Shown: one piece after another, positions 26,311 through 35,725 of the stretch
Layout of the letters: each line of letters opens with the position of its first letter
How positions within the stretch are numbered: position 1 is the stretch's first letter
DNA from: Antarctobacter heliothermus
Lineage (GTDB): Bacteria; Pseudomonadota; Alphaproteobacteria; Rhodobacterales; Rhodobacteraceae
Direction: 5' to 3'
NCBI RefSeq assembly: GCF_900188425.1
Contig: NZ_FZON01000036.1
Location: forward strand, 1 to 51,394
Length of the DNA: 51,394 nt
Translations under genes and position numbers: made by a program
The notes under the pieces: generated by a model
Database searches by the model: none
The model's input: the letters and a program-made list of their open reading frames with translations, nothing else
What the model was told of the DNA's origin: nothing

Positions 26311-26526
26311 ATGGATCTGGAACGGATGCGTGCCCTGCTGGCCGCGCTGCAGGAGGCGCGCTACGCGGGCGTCCGCTCGGTCAGCTATGACGGAAAATCG
26401 ATCACCTACGGCTCAGACGCAGAACTGGCGAACGCCATCAGTGACCTCGAAACCCGGATCGCCAGCGCCACAACCGGTGCGCCACGTCGTCGGCGCTGGG
26501 GCACTGTTGCGTCAAAAGGCCTGTGA
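26311..26526 (+). CDS. Head-tail joining protein, gpW-like
   Basis: 71 aa, the size of lambda gpW (68). MDLERMRALLAALQEARYAG, VSYDGKSITYGSDAELANAI, SDLETRIA gives the helix, beta-hairpin, helix pattern of gpW. Lies between terminase and portal exactly as in lambda, 1 nt after the terminase stop. It seals the connector after packaging. Confidence 0.85.
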   Translation: MDLERMRALLAALQEARYAGVRSVSYDGKSITYGSDAELANAISDLETRIASATTGAPRRRRWGTVASKGL

Positions 26527-26529
26527 ACC

Positions 26530-28026
26530 ATGGCGTTTGAGGCCTTCCGACAACGCATCGGCAGCATCATCGGTGGGTTCGATGCCGCGCAAGCCCATCG
26601 TCGTCTGCGCGGGTTCCGCGCCAGCCGCGCACATGTGAACACGCTGATCGCGGCCTCGGGCGACACGATCACTGCCCGCGCCCGCTGGCTGGTGCGGAAC
26701 AATGGCTATGCGGCGAACGCGGTTGAAAGCTTCGCCAGCAATGTGGTCGGCGATGGCATCAAGCCGTCGTCGACCATCACGGACGCCGCCAAGAAGGAAG
26801 AGTTGCAGGCGCTATGGCTCGCCTGGACCGATGATGCCGACGCCGAGGGTCTGACGGACTTCTATGGTTTGCAGCGCAGGGCCGCCCGCGAGGTGTTCCT
26901 GTCAGGCGAGGTGTTCATCCGCATCCGGCCGCGCCGGGCGGAAGATGGCCTGACCGTTCCCCTGCAATTGCAGATGCTGCCTGCCGAGATGCTGCCGCTC
27001 GACATGAACCGCACCTTGCCCGGCGCAGGGCTCATCCGGCAGGGCATCGAGTTTGATGGTATCGGACGCCGTGTCGCCTATCATTTTCTGCGTCGCCATC
27101 CCGGTGATCTGACCGATCCGGGCCTTGCAGGCGAAACGGTCCGCGTGCCCGCCGCAGATGTTATCCATGTGTTGGACCCGGTCGAAGCGGGCCAGCTGCG
27201 CGGCGTGTCGCGCTTTGCAGCCGCCATCGTCAAGCTGTTCACCTTGGACCTCTACGACGACGCCGAGCTGGAGCGAAAGAAGATCGCAGCGATGTTCGCG
27301 ATGTTCATCACCTCGCCCGCCCCAGAAACCCCACTGGAACCGACCGAGGAGGATCTGGAGGTCGAACCCGGCCAGGTGGTGCGGCTCGATCCGGGCGAGG
27401 ATGTGTCCACCCCGGCAACGCCAGACTCGGGCGGTACCTACGAGCCGTTCCAGTACCGCACCCTGCTGCAAATCGCGGCGGCGCTCGGTGTGCCCTACGG
27501 TTATCTGACCGGCGACACGGCGAAGGGCAACTTCTCCAATACCCGGATCAGCCTCATCGAATTCCGCCGCCGGATCTCCGCCTGGCAACATGGCGTGCTG
27601 GTCTATCAGCTCTGCCGCGCCGTCTGGGTGCGCTGGATGGATACGGCCGTGTTGTCAGGCGCGCTTGACTTGCCCGGCTACTACAGCCAGCGGCGGCAAT
27701 ATCAGGCCTGCGCATGGCTTCCGACCAAATGGGACTGGATCGACCCGATGAAGGACGCCTCGGCCGAGATCCTGCAGATCGAAGCGGGCCTGAAATCCCG
27801 CACCCAAGCGCTGGCTGAGCGGGGATACGACGCTGAACAGGTTGATCGTGAAATCGCTGCGGAGCGCAAACGGGAATTGGCGCTGGGCCTCGACTTTCGT
27901 CGTCCGGGATCCCCGGCGCAGGGGCCTGGCGAAGGCGGCAAGACGGATGAGGATCCCAACGCCGAAAAGGACGACGAGGCCGACGATAGCGGCGATGAAA
28001 AACCCGACCCCAAGGAGGGCGCATGA
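26530..28026 (+). CDS. Portal protein (lambda gpB family)
   Basis: 498 aa. Recognisable lambda-type portal patterns: ARWLVRNNGYAANAVESFASN, then VFIRIRPRRAEDG, DVIHVLDPVEAGQLRGVSRF, and GNFSNTRISLIEFRRRI. The C-terminal ~50 residues are acidic and disordered. Forms the dodecameric ring through which DNA is packaged. Stop overlaps the next ATG (ATGA), linking translation to the head protease. Confidence 0.93.
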   Translation: MAFEAFRQRIGSIIGGFDAAQAHRRLRGFRASRAHVNTLIAASGDTITARARWLVRNNGYAANAVESFASNVVGDGIKPSSTITDAAKKEELQALWLAWTDDADAEGLTDFYGLQRRAAREVFLSGEVFIRIRPRRAEDGLTVPLQLQMLPAEMLPLDMNRTLPGAGLIRQGIEFDGIGRRVAYHFLRRHPGDLTDPGLAGETVRVPAADVIHVLDPVEAGQLRGVSRFAAAIVKLFTLDLYDDAELERKKIAAMFAMFITSPAPETPLEPTEEDLEVEPGQVVRLDPGEDVSTPATPDSGGTYEPFQYRTLLQIAAALGVPYGYLTGDTAKGNFSNTRISLIEFRRRISAWQHGVLVYQLCRAVWVRWMDTAVLSGALDLPGYYSQRRQYQACAWLPTKWDWIDPMKDASAEILQIEAGLKSRTQALAERGYDAEQVDREIAAERKRELALGLDFRRPGSPAQGPGEGGKTDEDPNAEKDDEADDSGDEKPDPKEGA

Positions 28027-29381
28027 TGCACCACGCGCAAATCGCCCAGCGCGCCTTCAACACGCCCTTGATGGTCGACCCGGCCAAGGCGCTGGCGTTC
28101 CTGTCCGGGTTGGGCCCGCGCATCACTGGGCAGGAAATCACCTTCCATGGCGTTGACGCGGACGTTTCCGATCAGACCGCAGTTGCTCTTCCAGCCCGGG
28201 CCTCGCTGTTCGGCAATGACCTCGCCCAGCGTCATCAGCGCAATGGCACACAGCCCTATGCGGTGGTCGATGGCATCGCAGTCATCGAAATCGCGGGCAC
28301 ACTGGTGCATCGCGGCGCGTGGATCGGGCAATCTTCCGGCCTGACGTCCTACGAGGGGATCGCCGCTCAGCTTCAGGCGGCCGTCGCAGATCCGGGCGTC
28401 CGTGGTATCGCTCTCGATATCGACAGCTTCGGCGGCGAAGTGGCGGGAGCCTTCGATCTGGCGGATCGCATTCGGGCGGCCCGGGCACAGAAACCCGTCC
28501 ATGCCTTTGTCGCGGAACATGCCCTGTCGGCTGGCTATGTGCTGGCATCACAAGCCGACCGCATCATCCTGCCGCGCACGGGTGCGGTTGGCAGCATCGG
28601 TGTCGTGGTCCTGCACACCGACATGAGCGGTGCCCTCGACCAAAAGGGGATCGCCGTCACCCTGATCCATGCGGGATCACACAAGATCGACGCCAATCCC
28701 TACCAGCCGCTGCCCGAGGCGGTGCACGACCAGATGCAGCGCCAACTGGAGGTCGTGCGCTTTCTCTTTGCTGAAACCGTCGCTGCCGGTCGCGGGGATC
28801 GACTGACCCACGCGGCAGCGCTGGCCACAGAGGCCGCCGTGTTCCGCGGGGCCGATGCCATCGCGGCCGGTCTGGCCGATGAAATCGCAGATCCCATCAC
28901 CGCCTTCCGCACCTTCGCCGCCGCACCCCGCGGCATCACGCCCCCCACCAGAAAGGGTCCACAGATGACTATCGCCGAAACCCCGAACCAGACCGAAACC
29001 GAGATGCCGACGACCACATCCGCGTCGCCGGAAGCAGCGGCCGCGCCTGTGCCGGAAGCAGCGGCCGCGCCTGTGCCGGATGCAGCCGCACCCGCCACCA
29101 TCGCGCCCGACGCCCCGACACTGACCGCCGAGACCATCCGCGCAGAAGCCGCCGAAGTGGCGCAGGTCTGTGCGCAGGCAGCCCGGCTGGGTGTGAGCAT
29201 CGATGCGGCAGACGCCGTCACGCGTGGCATCAAACCCGAGGCCCTGCGCGCCCGCGTGCTGGCCGACCTTGCTGCCCGCAGTGATGCCGCTGGCATCATC
29301 GCCACCGCCCCGGCCGCTGCTGCCAAAGACAGCCCGATCATCGCTGCCGCCAAGAAAACTGCGACCGACGCCAAGCGCTGA
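28023..29381 (+). CDS. S49-family head maturation protease fused to scaffold (lambda C/Nu3-like)
   Basis: 452 aa. Residues ~60-290 are a ClpP-fold S49 peptidase: GIALDIDSFGGEVAGAFDLAD, nucleophile Ser in EHALSAGYVLAS, catalytic Lys in GSHKIDANPYQPLPE. The remaining ~150 residues are Ala/Pro-rich with EAAAAPVP repeats and a helical end, as expected for the scaffold part, which in lambda is also made separately as Nu3 from an internal start (an in-frame ATG at 28965 is a candidate). A 24-bp unit is tandemly duplicated at 29028-29075. Confidence 0.9.
   Translation: MMHHAQIAQRAFNTPLMVDPAKALAFLSGLGPRITGQEITFHGVDADVSDQTAVALPARASLFGNDLAQRHQRNGTQPYAVVDGIAVIEIAGTLVHRGAWIGQSSGLTSYEGIAAQLQAAVADPGVRGIALDIDSFGGEVAGAFDLADRIRAARAQKPVHAFVAEHALSAGYVLASQADRIILPRTGAVGSIGVVVLHTDMSGALDQKGIAVTLIHAGSHKIDANPYQPLPEAVHDQMQRQLEVVRFLFAETVAAGRGDRLTHAAALATEAAVFRGADAIAAGLADEIADPITAFRTFAAAPRGITPPTRKGPQMTIAETPNQTETEMPTTTSASPEAAAAPVPEAAAAPVPDAAAPATIAPDAPTLTAETIRAEAAEVAQVCAQAARLGVSIDAADAVTRGIKPEALRARVLADLAARSDAAGIIATAPAAAAKDSPIIAAAKKTATDAKR
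29028..29075 (+). repeat. 24-bp tandem duplication in the scaffold region
   Basis: Two identical 24-bp units (29028-29051, 29052-29075) plus a partial third, encoding PEAAAAPV repeats. Lies in a disordered protein region where length change is tolerated. Confidence 0.7.
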
Positions 29382-29435
29382 ACCGGCGCCCGCTTCCTAC
29401 ACCTTCCCCATCCCCCAAACCATGGAGACTGACCA

Positions 29436-29816
29436 ATGCCCGTCCTGACGCAACCGCCCAGCATGGGCGACGTCCTCAAATATGAGGTCAACCCAAACTA
29501 CACCCGCGAAGTGATCATCCTGCTGCAAGGCATGCCCTATCCGGTCGGCTCAGTCCTCGGGAAAATCACCGCCAGCGGCAAATACAAGCTGGCCACCAGC
29601 GGCGGCAGCGATGGTGCGCAGACCGCGACGGCCGTGCTGCTTTATGCCGTGGATGCCACGCTGGCGGATGCCACCGGCATCGTTGTCGTGCGCGGCCCCT
29701 CAATCGTCTCGCGCGCAGGCCTCGCCTATGACGCCACTGTCGATGACGCCGCGAAAATCACCACCAAGATCGGCCAGTTGGCGACCGTCAGCATCATCGC
29801 TCGCGACGGCGTCTGA
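29436..29816 (+). CDS. Head decoration protein (lambda gpD family)
   Basis: 126 aa, close to lambda gpD (110). NPNYTREVIILLQGMPYPVGSVLG, then ATAVLLYAVDATLADATGIVVVRGP, and a C-terminus carrying KIGQLATVSIIARDGV match the gpD beta-rich fold. It trimerises on the expanded capsid and stabilises it. Position between protease/scaffold and major capsid gene is as in lambda. Confidence 0.9.
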   Translation: MPVLTQPPSMGDVLKYEVNPNYTREVIILLQGMPYPVGSVLGKITASGKYKLATSGGSDGAQTATAVLLYAVDATLADATGIVVVRGPSIVSRAGLAYDATVDDAAKITTKIGQLATVSIIARDGV

Positions 29817-29843
29817 TCCCCCTTCATTTCCCCGGAGCACCCC

Positions 29844-30866
29844 ATGACCCTTGTCCGCAATCCCTTTGACGCTGGCGGCTATTCGCTGGCCGAGATGACG
29901 CAGGCCATCAACATCCTGCCCAACCTCTACACCCGCCTTGGCCAGATCGGCCTGTTCCGCTTCGAGGGCGTCAGCCAGCGGTCGGTGATCATCGAGCAAT
30001 ACGAGGGCGTGCTGAACCTGCTGCCCTCCGTCCCACTGGGAGGTCCTGCAACGGTCGGCACCCGCGAGGGGCGGTCGATGCGCAGTTTTGCGCTGCCGTG
30101 GATCCCGCATGATGACGTGATCCTGCCCGGCGATATTCAGGGGCAACCCGCGCTTGGCGTGTTTGACGGCGCTGATCCTCTGGTCGAAGTGATGAACCGC
30201 AAGCTGCAGCTGATGCGCCGCAAGCATGCCCAGACCCGCGAATATATGGAAATGAACGCCCTGCGGGGCATCGTGAAGGATGGCGCGGGCACCACCCTCT
30301 ACAACTACTTCACCGAATTCGGCCTTGCGCAAATCTCGGTCGACTTCGTCCTCGGCACGGCTGGCACCAACGTCCAAGGCAAGGTCCGCGAGGTCTTGCG
30401 GGCGATGGAAGACAACCTCCTCGGCGAAAGCATGACGGACGTGCATGCCCTCGTCAGCCGCGAATTCTTCGACAAGCTAATCAGCCACCCCAAGACCGAG
30501 GAAGCCTACAAATTCTACGCCGCCACCGGCGCGCAGCCCCTGCGCCAGGATGTGCGGCGCAACTTCCCCTTCGCGGGTATCGTGTTCGAGGAATATTCCG
30601 GCACCGTCACCCTTTCGACCAAGGCCACCGAACGGCTGGTTCCCGCCAGCGAGGGCATCGCCTTTCCGCTCGGCACCATGGACACCTTCACCACCTATGG
30701 CGGCCCGGCCAACCTGCTGGAGGCGGCCAACACCATGGGCCTGCCACTCTACGCACGCCAGCATCTCGACGAGAAAGGCCGCTGGATCGACCTGATGACC
30801 GAGGCCTCGATCCTGCCGGTGAACAAACGGCCGCGCATCGCGATCCGCCTGCACACCTCGAACTGA
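29844..30866 (+). CDS. Major capsid protein (lambda gpE family)
   Basis: 340 aa (lambda gpE 341). Family patterns: NPFDAGGYSLAEMTQAINILPN at the N-terminus, RSFALPWIPHDDVILPGDIQG, and the C-terminal region with TYGGPANLLEAANT and PLYARQHLDEKGRWIDL. HK97-fold shell protein. Intact, with CCCCGGAGCA upstream as ribosome site. Confidence 0.95.
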   Translation: MTLVRNPFDAGGYSLAEMTQAINILPNLYTRLGQIGLFRFEGVSQRSVIIEQYEGVLNLLPSVPLGGPATVGTREGRSMRSFALPWIPHDDVILPGDIQGQPALGVFDGADPLVEVMNRKLQLMRRKHAQTREYMEMNALRGIVKDGAGTTLYNYFTEFGLAQISVDFVLGTAGTNVQGKVREVLRAMEDNLLGESMTDVHALVSREFFDKLISHPKTEEAYKFYAATGAQPLRQDVRRNFPFAGIVFEEYSGTVTLSTKATERLVPASEGIAFPLGTMDTFTTYGGPANLLEAANTMGLPLYARQHLDEKGRWIDLMTEASILPVNKRPRIAIRLHTSN

Positions 30867-30877
30867 CGGTCGCCAGC

Positions 30878-31192
30878 ATGTCGGTGTTCGAGACGGCGCT
30901 GGGCCGCATCTATTCCAACCCCTCCATGGCGGTGTCCGCGCTCTGGATCTCTGCAACCACCTCGCAGGAACGCACCATCCGCGTGATCCAGCGCGCCCCG
31001 GATCGCATCACCGAATTCGGGGCTGGGCGCTTTGTCAGCGACACCACGATGGTGGACGTGCGTGTCGGTGATCTGCCCAGTCCCCGCTCCGGAGATCTGA
31101 TCGTGATCGGGGTGGATAGCTTCACCGTTCAGGGAGAGCCAGTGCGCGACCGAGAACGCCTGCTCTGGACGCTGGACCTGCGGCCAACATGA
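30878..31192 (+). CDS. Head-tail joining protein, FII-like
   Basis: 104 aa (lambda FII 117). Small beta-rich protein: ALWISATTSQERTIRVIQ, then DTTMVDVRVGDLPSPRSGDLIVIG and EPVRDRERLLWTLDL. Length, position right after the capsid gene and the DVRVxDL pattern fit FII, which caps the head for tail joining. Stop overlaps the next start. Confidence 0.75.
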   Translation: MSVFETALGRIYSNPSMAVSALWISATTSQERTIRVIQRAPDRITEFGAGRFVSDTTMVDVRVGDLPSPRSGDLIVIGVDSFTVQGEPVRDRERLLWTLDLRPT

Positions 31193-31818
31193 GGCTCCGG
31201 ATCGACATTCGGCCTGACATCGCCGCCTTGATGCAGGCAGAAATTGCAGCTGGTGAAAAAGCGGTGTCGGCGGCGATGCGAGAGGCGGGCAGCTCTCTGA
31301 AATCTGACTGGCGGGCACAGATCACCGGCGCGGGTCTGGGGCGAAGACTGGCAAATTCGATCCGCAGTCAGACCTTTCCCAAAACCGGCGACAGCCTGAA
31401 CGCGGCGGCGCTGGTCTGGTCCAAGGCCCCGGTGATCATCAACGCGCATGACACCGGCCCGCTGATCCGGTCCAAGAATGGCTTTTGGCTGGCAATCCCC
31501 ACCCCCGCAGCCGGGAAGAGCACCAAAGGTGGCCGCATCACGCCCTTTGAGTGGGAACGTCGCACCGGCTTGCGCCTGCGGTTCATCTACCGCCGTCGCG
31601 GGCCAAGCCTGCTGGTCGCGGAGGGGAGATTGAATACCAAGGGTCGCGCGGTGGCGTCCAGATCAAAGACAGGACGCGGCGTGGCAACCGTGCCAATTTT
31701 CCTGCTGGTCCCGCAGGTCAAACTGCGCAAACGGCTGGATCTGGCCCGGGATGCAGAGCGCGCGGTGGACGGCGTGCCGGGGCTGATCGTGGCGAATTGG
31801 GTAGGGGCGAGGCGGTGA
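31189..31818 (+). CDS. DUF6441-type tail-completion protein (lambda Z position)
   Basis: 209 aa. Basic protein with AAMREAGSSLKSDWRAQITGAGLGRRLANSIR, AALVWSKAPVIINAHDTGPLIRSKNGFWLAIPTP, and a C-terminus FLLVPQVKLRKRLDLARDAE, which I associate with DUF6441. Lies where lambda carries the minor tail protein Z gene, so a tail-completion role is likely. The phage gene order is broken directly after it by foreign DNA and resumes at 36081. Confidence 0.75.
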   Translation: MRLRIDIRPDIAALMQAEIAAGEKAVSAAMREAGSSLKSDWRAQITGAGLGRRLANSIRSQTFPKTGDSLNAAALVWSKAPVIINAHDTGPLIRSKNGFWLAIPTPAAGKSTKGGRITPFEWERRTGLRLRFIYRRRGPSLLVAEGRLNTKGRAVASRSKTGRGVATVPIFLLVPQVKLRKRLDLARDAERAVDGVPGLIVANWVGARR

Positions 31819-32021
31819 CCAATTTTGCGGTTGATGGGACTTCGAAGATATTGCGGGAAAAGAGACGAACGGCTTGCTGCGGACCTTCGTCGACGGCGCA
31901 GCTAACGGCAGCAGTGAGCCCACTTTGACCGATGCTGCGATGCCAACGAATGTCAGCTTTTCCTGGCGCCGCTCCGAGCATAAACTTGGTCCGAAGTCAT
32001 GGCCCTCCGTGCCAATAAGCG
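31819..32021. other. Foreign spacer between phage gene and IS3
   Basis: 203 nt, less GC-rich than the phage genes and without a supported gene. It is bounded by the end of the DUF6441 gene and the IS3 left end. It may be leftover cargo, possibly downstream sequence of the large leftward gene cut by the IS. No homology could be recognised. Confidence 0.4.
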
Positions 32022-32074
32022 TGAGACATTTGACTGTCTGAAGTTTACACTTGAGGGCGAAGGAGACCGAACCC

Positions 32075-32554
32075 ATGGTAATGCCTTCACAGATGCCGCT
32101 TTCAGCGGATGCCGGATCTGAGATTTCGCCTGCGATGCCACCCTCTCGTGTCGTGGCTGCGCCGAGTGTCCCGACGGCCGAGCTGACAGCCACCCCGAAG
32201 CGGCGCAGTTTCACTGCAAAATACAAGCTGCGCATTCTGAACGAAACGGACCGCGCGGCGGATACGGGTGGCGTTTCAGCCATTCTGCGGCGGGAGGGGC
32301 TGTACTCTTCGGCGCTGACCGACTGGCGGCGACAGCGCGCGGCAGGCACGTTGGGAGCCTTGCAACCCCGCCCGCGTGGCCCGGAAAAGGTACCTGTCAA
32401 TTCCCTGCAAGCCGAGTTATCCAAAGCACACCGCGAGGTCTCCGCACTGCGTCGGCGCCTGGATCAGGCAGAGGCGATCATCGCAATCCAAAAAAAAGTT
32501 GCGGCACTTCTGGACGAGATGGAGCAGACGCCAGAGCGCAGCGGCAAATCATGA
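32075..32554 (+). CDS. IS3-family transposase OrfA
   Basis: 159 aa from the ATG 32075, with AAGGAG upstream. HTH region [19 protein letters not shown], then [23 protein letters not shown], followed by a leucine-rich coiled coil ([20 protein letters not shown]). A run of eight A then G (32490-32498) gives A AAA AAA G in frame, and the -1 frame stays open from there into OrfB. An OrfAB fusion by frameshift is therefore possible in addition to ATGA coupling. Confidence 0.85.
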   Translation: MVMPSQMPLSADAGSEISPAMPPSRVVAAPSVPTAELTATPKRRSFTAKYKLRILNETDRAADTGGVSAILRREGLYSSALTDWRRQRAAGTLGALQPRPRGPEKVPVNSLQAELSKAHREVSALRRRLDQAEAIIAIQKKVAALLDEMEQTPERSGKS

Positions 32555-33564
32555 TGGCCGCAGCAATTGCCTTGCCTGCGGGCAGCGGCCTTACGACGGC
32601 CGTTTGTGCTGCGCTGTCGGTATCTCGGGCAAGCGTTCTCAGGCATCGCGCGGCGCTTCTTGCCCCGCCTCGCACCCAAAAACCACGCCAGCCGTCCCCG
32701 CGGGCCTTGCCCGAAGTCGAGCGCGATCAGGTGCTTGCACATCTGCGCACACCCCGCTTCGCCGATCAGACACCCACTGAGGTCTTTGCCACCTTGCTGG
32801 ACGAAGGCGTCTACCTCTGCTCGATCCGCACGATGTATCGGATCCTTTCCGCGCAGGGGGAAGTTGCCGAGCGCCGCCGACAGCGCCGCCACCCGGTCTA
32901 TCAGAAGCCCGAACTGCTGGCCGAAGCCCCCAATCAGGTCTGGTCATGGGATATCACCAAGCTGATGGGGCCGGTGAAATGGTCCTACTTCTACCTCTAT
33001 GTCATCCTCGACATCTTCAGCCGCCGCGTCGTTGGCTGGCGCATCGAGCACGCCGAAAGTGCAAACCAGTTCAAGACCCTGTTCATCGACGCGATGGACA
33101 AACATGCCGTGCCACCCAACCAGCTGACGTTGCACGCAGATCGCGGCGGACCAATGAAGGCAAAGGCCACGGCCCTGATGCTGACCGATCTCGGCGTGGT
33201 CAAATCTCACAGCCGACCACACACGTCGAACGATAACCCCTTCTCGGAAGCCCACTTCAAAACAATGAAGTATCAGCCAGAATTCCCGAAGCGGTTTGAA
33301 ACCATCGACGAGGCCCGCGCTTTCTGCCGCATTTTCTTTGCCTGGTATAACCAAGACCATCATCATTCAGGGATTGGGCTTATGACACCTGACCAGATGC
33401 ACTTCGGGCAGGCCGAGGAAATCTATGCCGCACGACAGGAAACCCTGGACGCCGCATTCCTCAGCACGCCCCAGCGCTTCGTCCACAAGCCGCCAAAACC
33501 ACCTCAAATCCCGACCGCAGTTTGGATCAATCCACCAACCCATACGGAAGACGAACAAGTCTAA
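32551..33564 (+). CDS. IS3-family transposase OrfB (DDE integrase domain)
   Basis: 337 aa. A rve-type integrase core: first Asp in [21 protein letters not shown], second Asp in [14 protein letters not shown], Glu in [18 protein letters not shown], then the [12 protein letters not shown] end. It reads intact, so the element may still be mobile. The ATG overlaps the OrfA stop (ATGA). Confidence 0.92.
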   Translation: MMAAAIALPAGSGLTTAVCAALSVSRASVLRHRAALLAPPRTQKPRQPSPRALPEVERDQVLAHLRTPRFADQTPTEVFATLLDEGVYLCSIRTMYRILSAQGEVAERRRQRRHPVYQKPELLAEAPNQVWSWDITKLMGPVKWSYFYLYVILDIFSRRVVGWRIEHAESANQFKTLFIDAMDKHAVPPNQLTLHADRGGPMKAKATALMLTDLGVVKSHSRPHTSNDNPFSEAHFKTMKYQPEFPKRFETIDEARAFCRIFFAWYNQDHHHSGIGLMTPDQMHFGQAEEIYAARQETLDAAFLSTPQRFVHKPPKPPQIPTAVWINPPTHTEDEQV

Positions 33565-35713
33565 AGTCCAAACCACGCTGTCTCAAAGTCGTTGACACGT
33601 TCCGTGGGGCGAAAGGATGTATTCCTTGCACCCACCCCAAGAATACCTCGTCAGACGACGGTGTTTCGCCGGAAATAGCGCGACCCAAGCCAGCCAAAGC
33701 AGGCGCGAAGCGTGCTTGATACTCTGTGGATTGATTGCCCGCTGTCGATTCGATGCTCTCGAATGCGACACCCTGTTCCGCCGGGGTCAATTCGGACATG
33801 AACGCGATCATCTGGCGCCACGCATAGGCGGTGTTCTTCGTCATCTGCAATTTAGCGCGCCAATCGGTTAGTGGCGTCTGCTGGCGCCAGCAAATCCATT
33901 CAAAGCACCGAAGTGCCATGTCCTCAAATCTAAGGTCACTCAAATCAAGCACGGACAAAACCTGCGCCAGATTGTGGGTCGTGATGATTTGTTGCTGTTC
34001 AATGATCATCCCATTGGATGAAACCGACCAGTTGCGTGTTTTGCGCACGCCAGCACGCTCAGCACAGATTTCAGCAAGACGTAGGGTTCTTTTTTGATCA
34101 GGTAGGTCGTAGTAGCGCGCATAAAGAGTGCCTGCGTAGTAAGACAATCCAACATTCGCCGCCTTCGCGAATTGCTCTGAGAAAGCCCCCATGAAGATGT
34201 CAGCCGCGATCTCATTGGTGAACGGAATTTCCAAATCCGCCAATTTTGCGAGCATCGAAAACTCCTGAATCAGAGTGTTTGGGAAGATCAAGTGTGGGAA
34301 ATGGGTCAAAGACAAGCGCACGAGTTCGGTCAGAGCTTGGAGAGGAATTTCCTTTGCATCGTGTTCGCCATCACGCCGCCGCAAGAGAGCCTGTGCCCAT
34401 GGCAGTTCTTCAAGCCGTACCTGCGATTTCAAATTCAACAAAAGGAGGGACCGCCTGTTGCTGAACGCACGGTATAGGGTGCGGCAGACCTCTGCTTCGG
34501 CTTCCGTCGGAAGGCCTGACGCATAGATGCTGGATGTTATCTGCGGCAAAACCTTGGCCAGCACCTCTGATGCTCCGATCTGCCCGCCTTCAACAAGCTC
34601 GTCGATAGAAGCCATCCTAGCCGAATGAATTCCTCGCTCGAAACTTCGCGGAAGCTGGGCACCGGAAGGACCTCCGACGACTTCTTCGTCTGGTCCAATC
34701 GGGCCAGTGACGCTGCTTGGATCGGCAACGCCCATATCTAGTGGCAATTTGGCTAGGCGCGCTGCCACGATCTTTGCGACAGCATCGTGCCAGACTTTTA
34801 CATCTTGCTCAGCTTGTGATTGGCGGTGTGCGCGCCGCTCTTCTGCTATGCCGTATTTCAACCGGTGCCGCTTAATGATCGTCTCAACATTGTCGTTGGG
34901 ATCGCCGCCTCTCCGCAAGGCGAGCAGCGCGCGCCGAGCCCTTTGGAGCTGTCCGGTCGGCTTTTTCCAACGTTGCGCTGTTGGTGCGGTTAGGGCCTGA
35001 TCGTAGTCGGCACACCAATCATCTACGCGGATTGTCCAACCTTCTGATTCGTGCTCCGCCAGCAGATCGATTAGGCGGTCGTAAAGCGGAATCCATCTCG
35101 TCAGGGTGTTGTGTTGGACGACGATCTGTTCACGCGGAACCTTGCCGCTCAACTGATCGCGAATTTCTTGAACGCTCCGTACAAACGCGCCGTCCGTTTT
35201 TCGTGCTGCGCAGGGCGCCGGATAAAATCTCAATCGATCAAAAAAAGGGGTGATCTCGGCTAGGATTTCCTCCGCAGCATCGGGATCATGTTCCAACAAC
35301 AGACAGACTGTAAGCAGCGCCGTTTCTTCGGGCGTCTGGGCCGCGAACTCAGCAGCCGCCGCTTGCTGGCTCAGCTTTTTGAGGCCTTCGTCGGTCAGAT
35401 GCCAGTTGTTGAGCGCGAGGCGCGCGCGTGAAACATCGGATGTTTGTAGGCCCAACTCTTCCGCCTTAGCAACTTCGTGGGGTCTTAGTTTCCCGCCCGC
35501 CGCGAAAGCAGTGGTTGCAAATCCACCTCGAACCACCTCGGGCGTCGCCCATTTCGGCATGCCCGCAACCGGTGTCCGACTGCCAACGGTGAGATCGCCT
35601 GCCTTCATCGCGGCAAGAACATCGCGCCATTGTCTGATCTTCTTACTGCTTTCAGCGCTTAGGGCTTTGGCAAGATTAAGAAAAGCGTATTTCTCGCCAG
35701 GTTGCTCGGCCAT
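33527..35713 (-). CDS. Large protein of unknown function, 3' end cut by IS3; preceded by a tRNA-like element
   Basis: 728 aa from the ATG at 35713-35711, with AGAGG 5 nt upstream. It is a mostly helical, soluble protein without membrane segments. The N-terminus YAFLNLAKALSAESSKKIRQW is followed by TPEVVRGGFATTAFAAGGKL, a winged-helix-like stretch LNNWHLTDEGLKKLSQ, EITPFFDRLRFYP, and NRRSLLLLNLKSQVRLEELPW in the second half. No nuclease, NTPase or protease motif is recognised. The last ~19 codons ([19 protein letters not shown]) are translated from the IS3 terminus, so the native C-terminus is missing. GC is visibly lower than in the phage genes. It lies opposite to the phage late operon, like a moron or defence cargo. 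The possible upstream start at 35749 lies inside the tRNA-like sequence and is rejected. Confidence 0.8.
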   Translation of the reverse strand: MAEQPGEKYAFLNLAKALSAESSKKIRQWRDVLAAMKAGDLTVGSRTPVAGMPKWATPEVVRGGFATTAFAAGGKLRPHEVAKAEELGLQTSDVSRARLALNNWHLTDEGLKKLSQQAAAAEFAAQTPEETALLTVCLLLEHDPDAAEEILAEITPFFDRLRFYPAPCAARKTDGAFVRSVQEIRDQLSGKVPREQIVVQHNTLTRWIPLYDRLIDLLAEHESEGWTIRVDDWCADYDQALTAPTAQRWKKPTGQLQRARRALLALRRGGDPNDNVETIIKRHRLKYGIAEERRAHRQSQAEQDVKVWHDAVAKIVAARLAKLPLDMGVADPSSVTGPIGPDEEVVGGPSGAQLPRSFERGIHSARMASIDELVEGGQIGASEVLAKVLPQITSSIYASGLPTEAEAEVCRTLYRAFSNRRSLLLLNLKSQVRLEELPWAQALLRRRDGEHDAKEIPLQALTELVRLSLTHFPHLIFPNTLIQEFSMLAKLADLEIPFTNEIAADIFMGAFSEQFAKAANVGLSYYAGTLYARYYDLPDQKRTLRLAEICAERAGVRKTRNWSVSSNGMIIEQQQIITTHNLAQVLSVLDLSDLRFEDMALRCFEWICWRQQTPLTDWRAKLQMTKNTAYAWRQMIAFMSELTPAEQGVAFESIESTAGNQSTEYQARFAPALAGLGRAISGETPSSDEVFLGWVQGIHPFAPRNVSTTLRQRGLDFRLVRLPYGLVD

Positions 35714-35725
35714 AGTTGCCTCTGT

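Larger units (their letters stand above)
32022..33585 (+). mobile_element. IS3-family insertion sequence (about 1.56 kb)
   Basis: Two overlapping transposase frames are enclosed by short termini TGAGACA (32022-32028) and TGTCTCA (33579-33585), which start TG and end CA as IS3 elements do. Imperfect similarity extends inward (TTTAGAC/GTTTACA followed by TTG). A clean target duplication is not visible (AAG on both sides at best). Its right end overlaps the 3' end of the large leftward ORF. Confidence 0.75.

Noticed and set aside
31663-32424. 253-codon minus-strand ORF across the IS3 left end
   Set aside because: It joins phage, spacer and IS sequence antisense to real genes; no coding signature.
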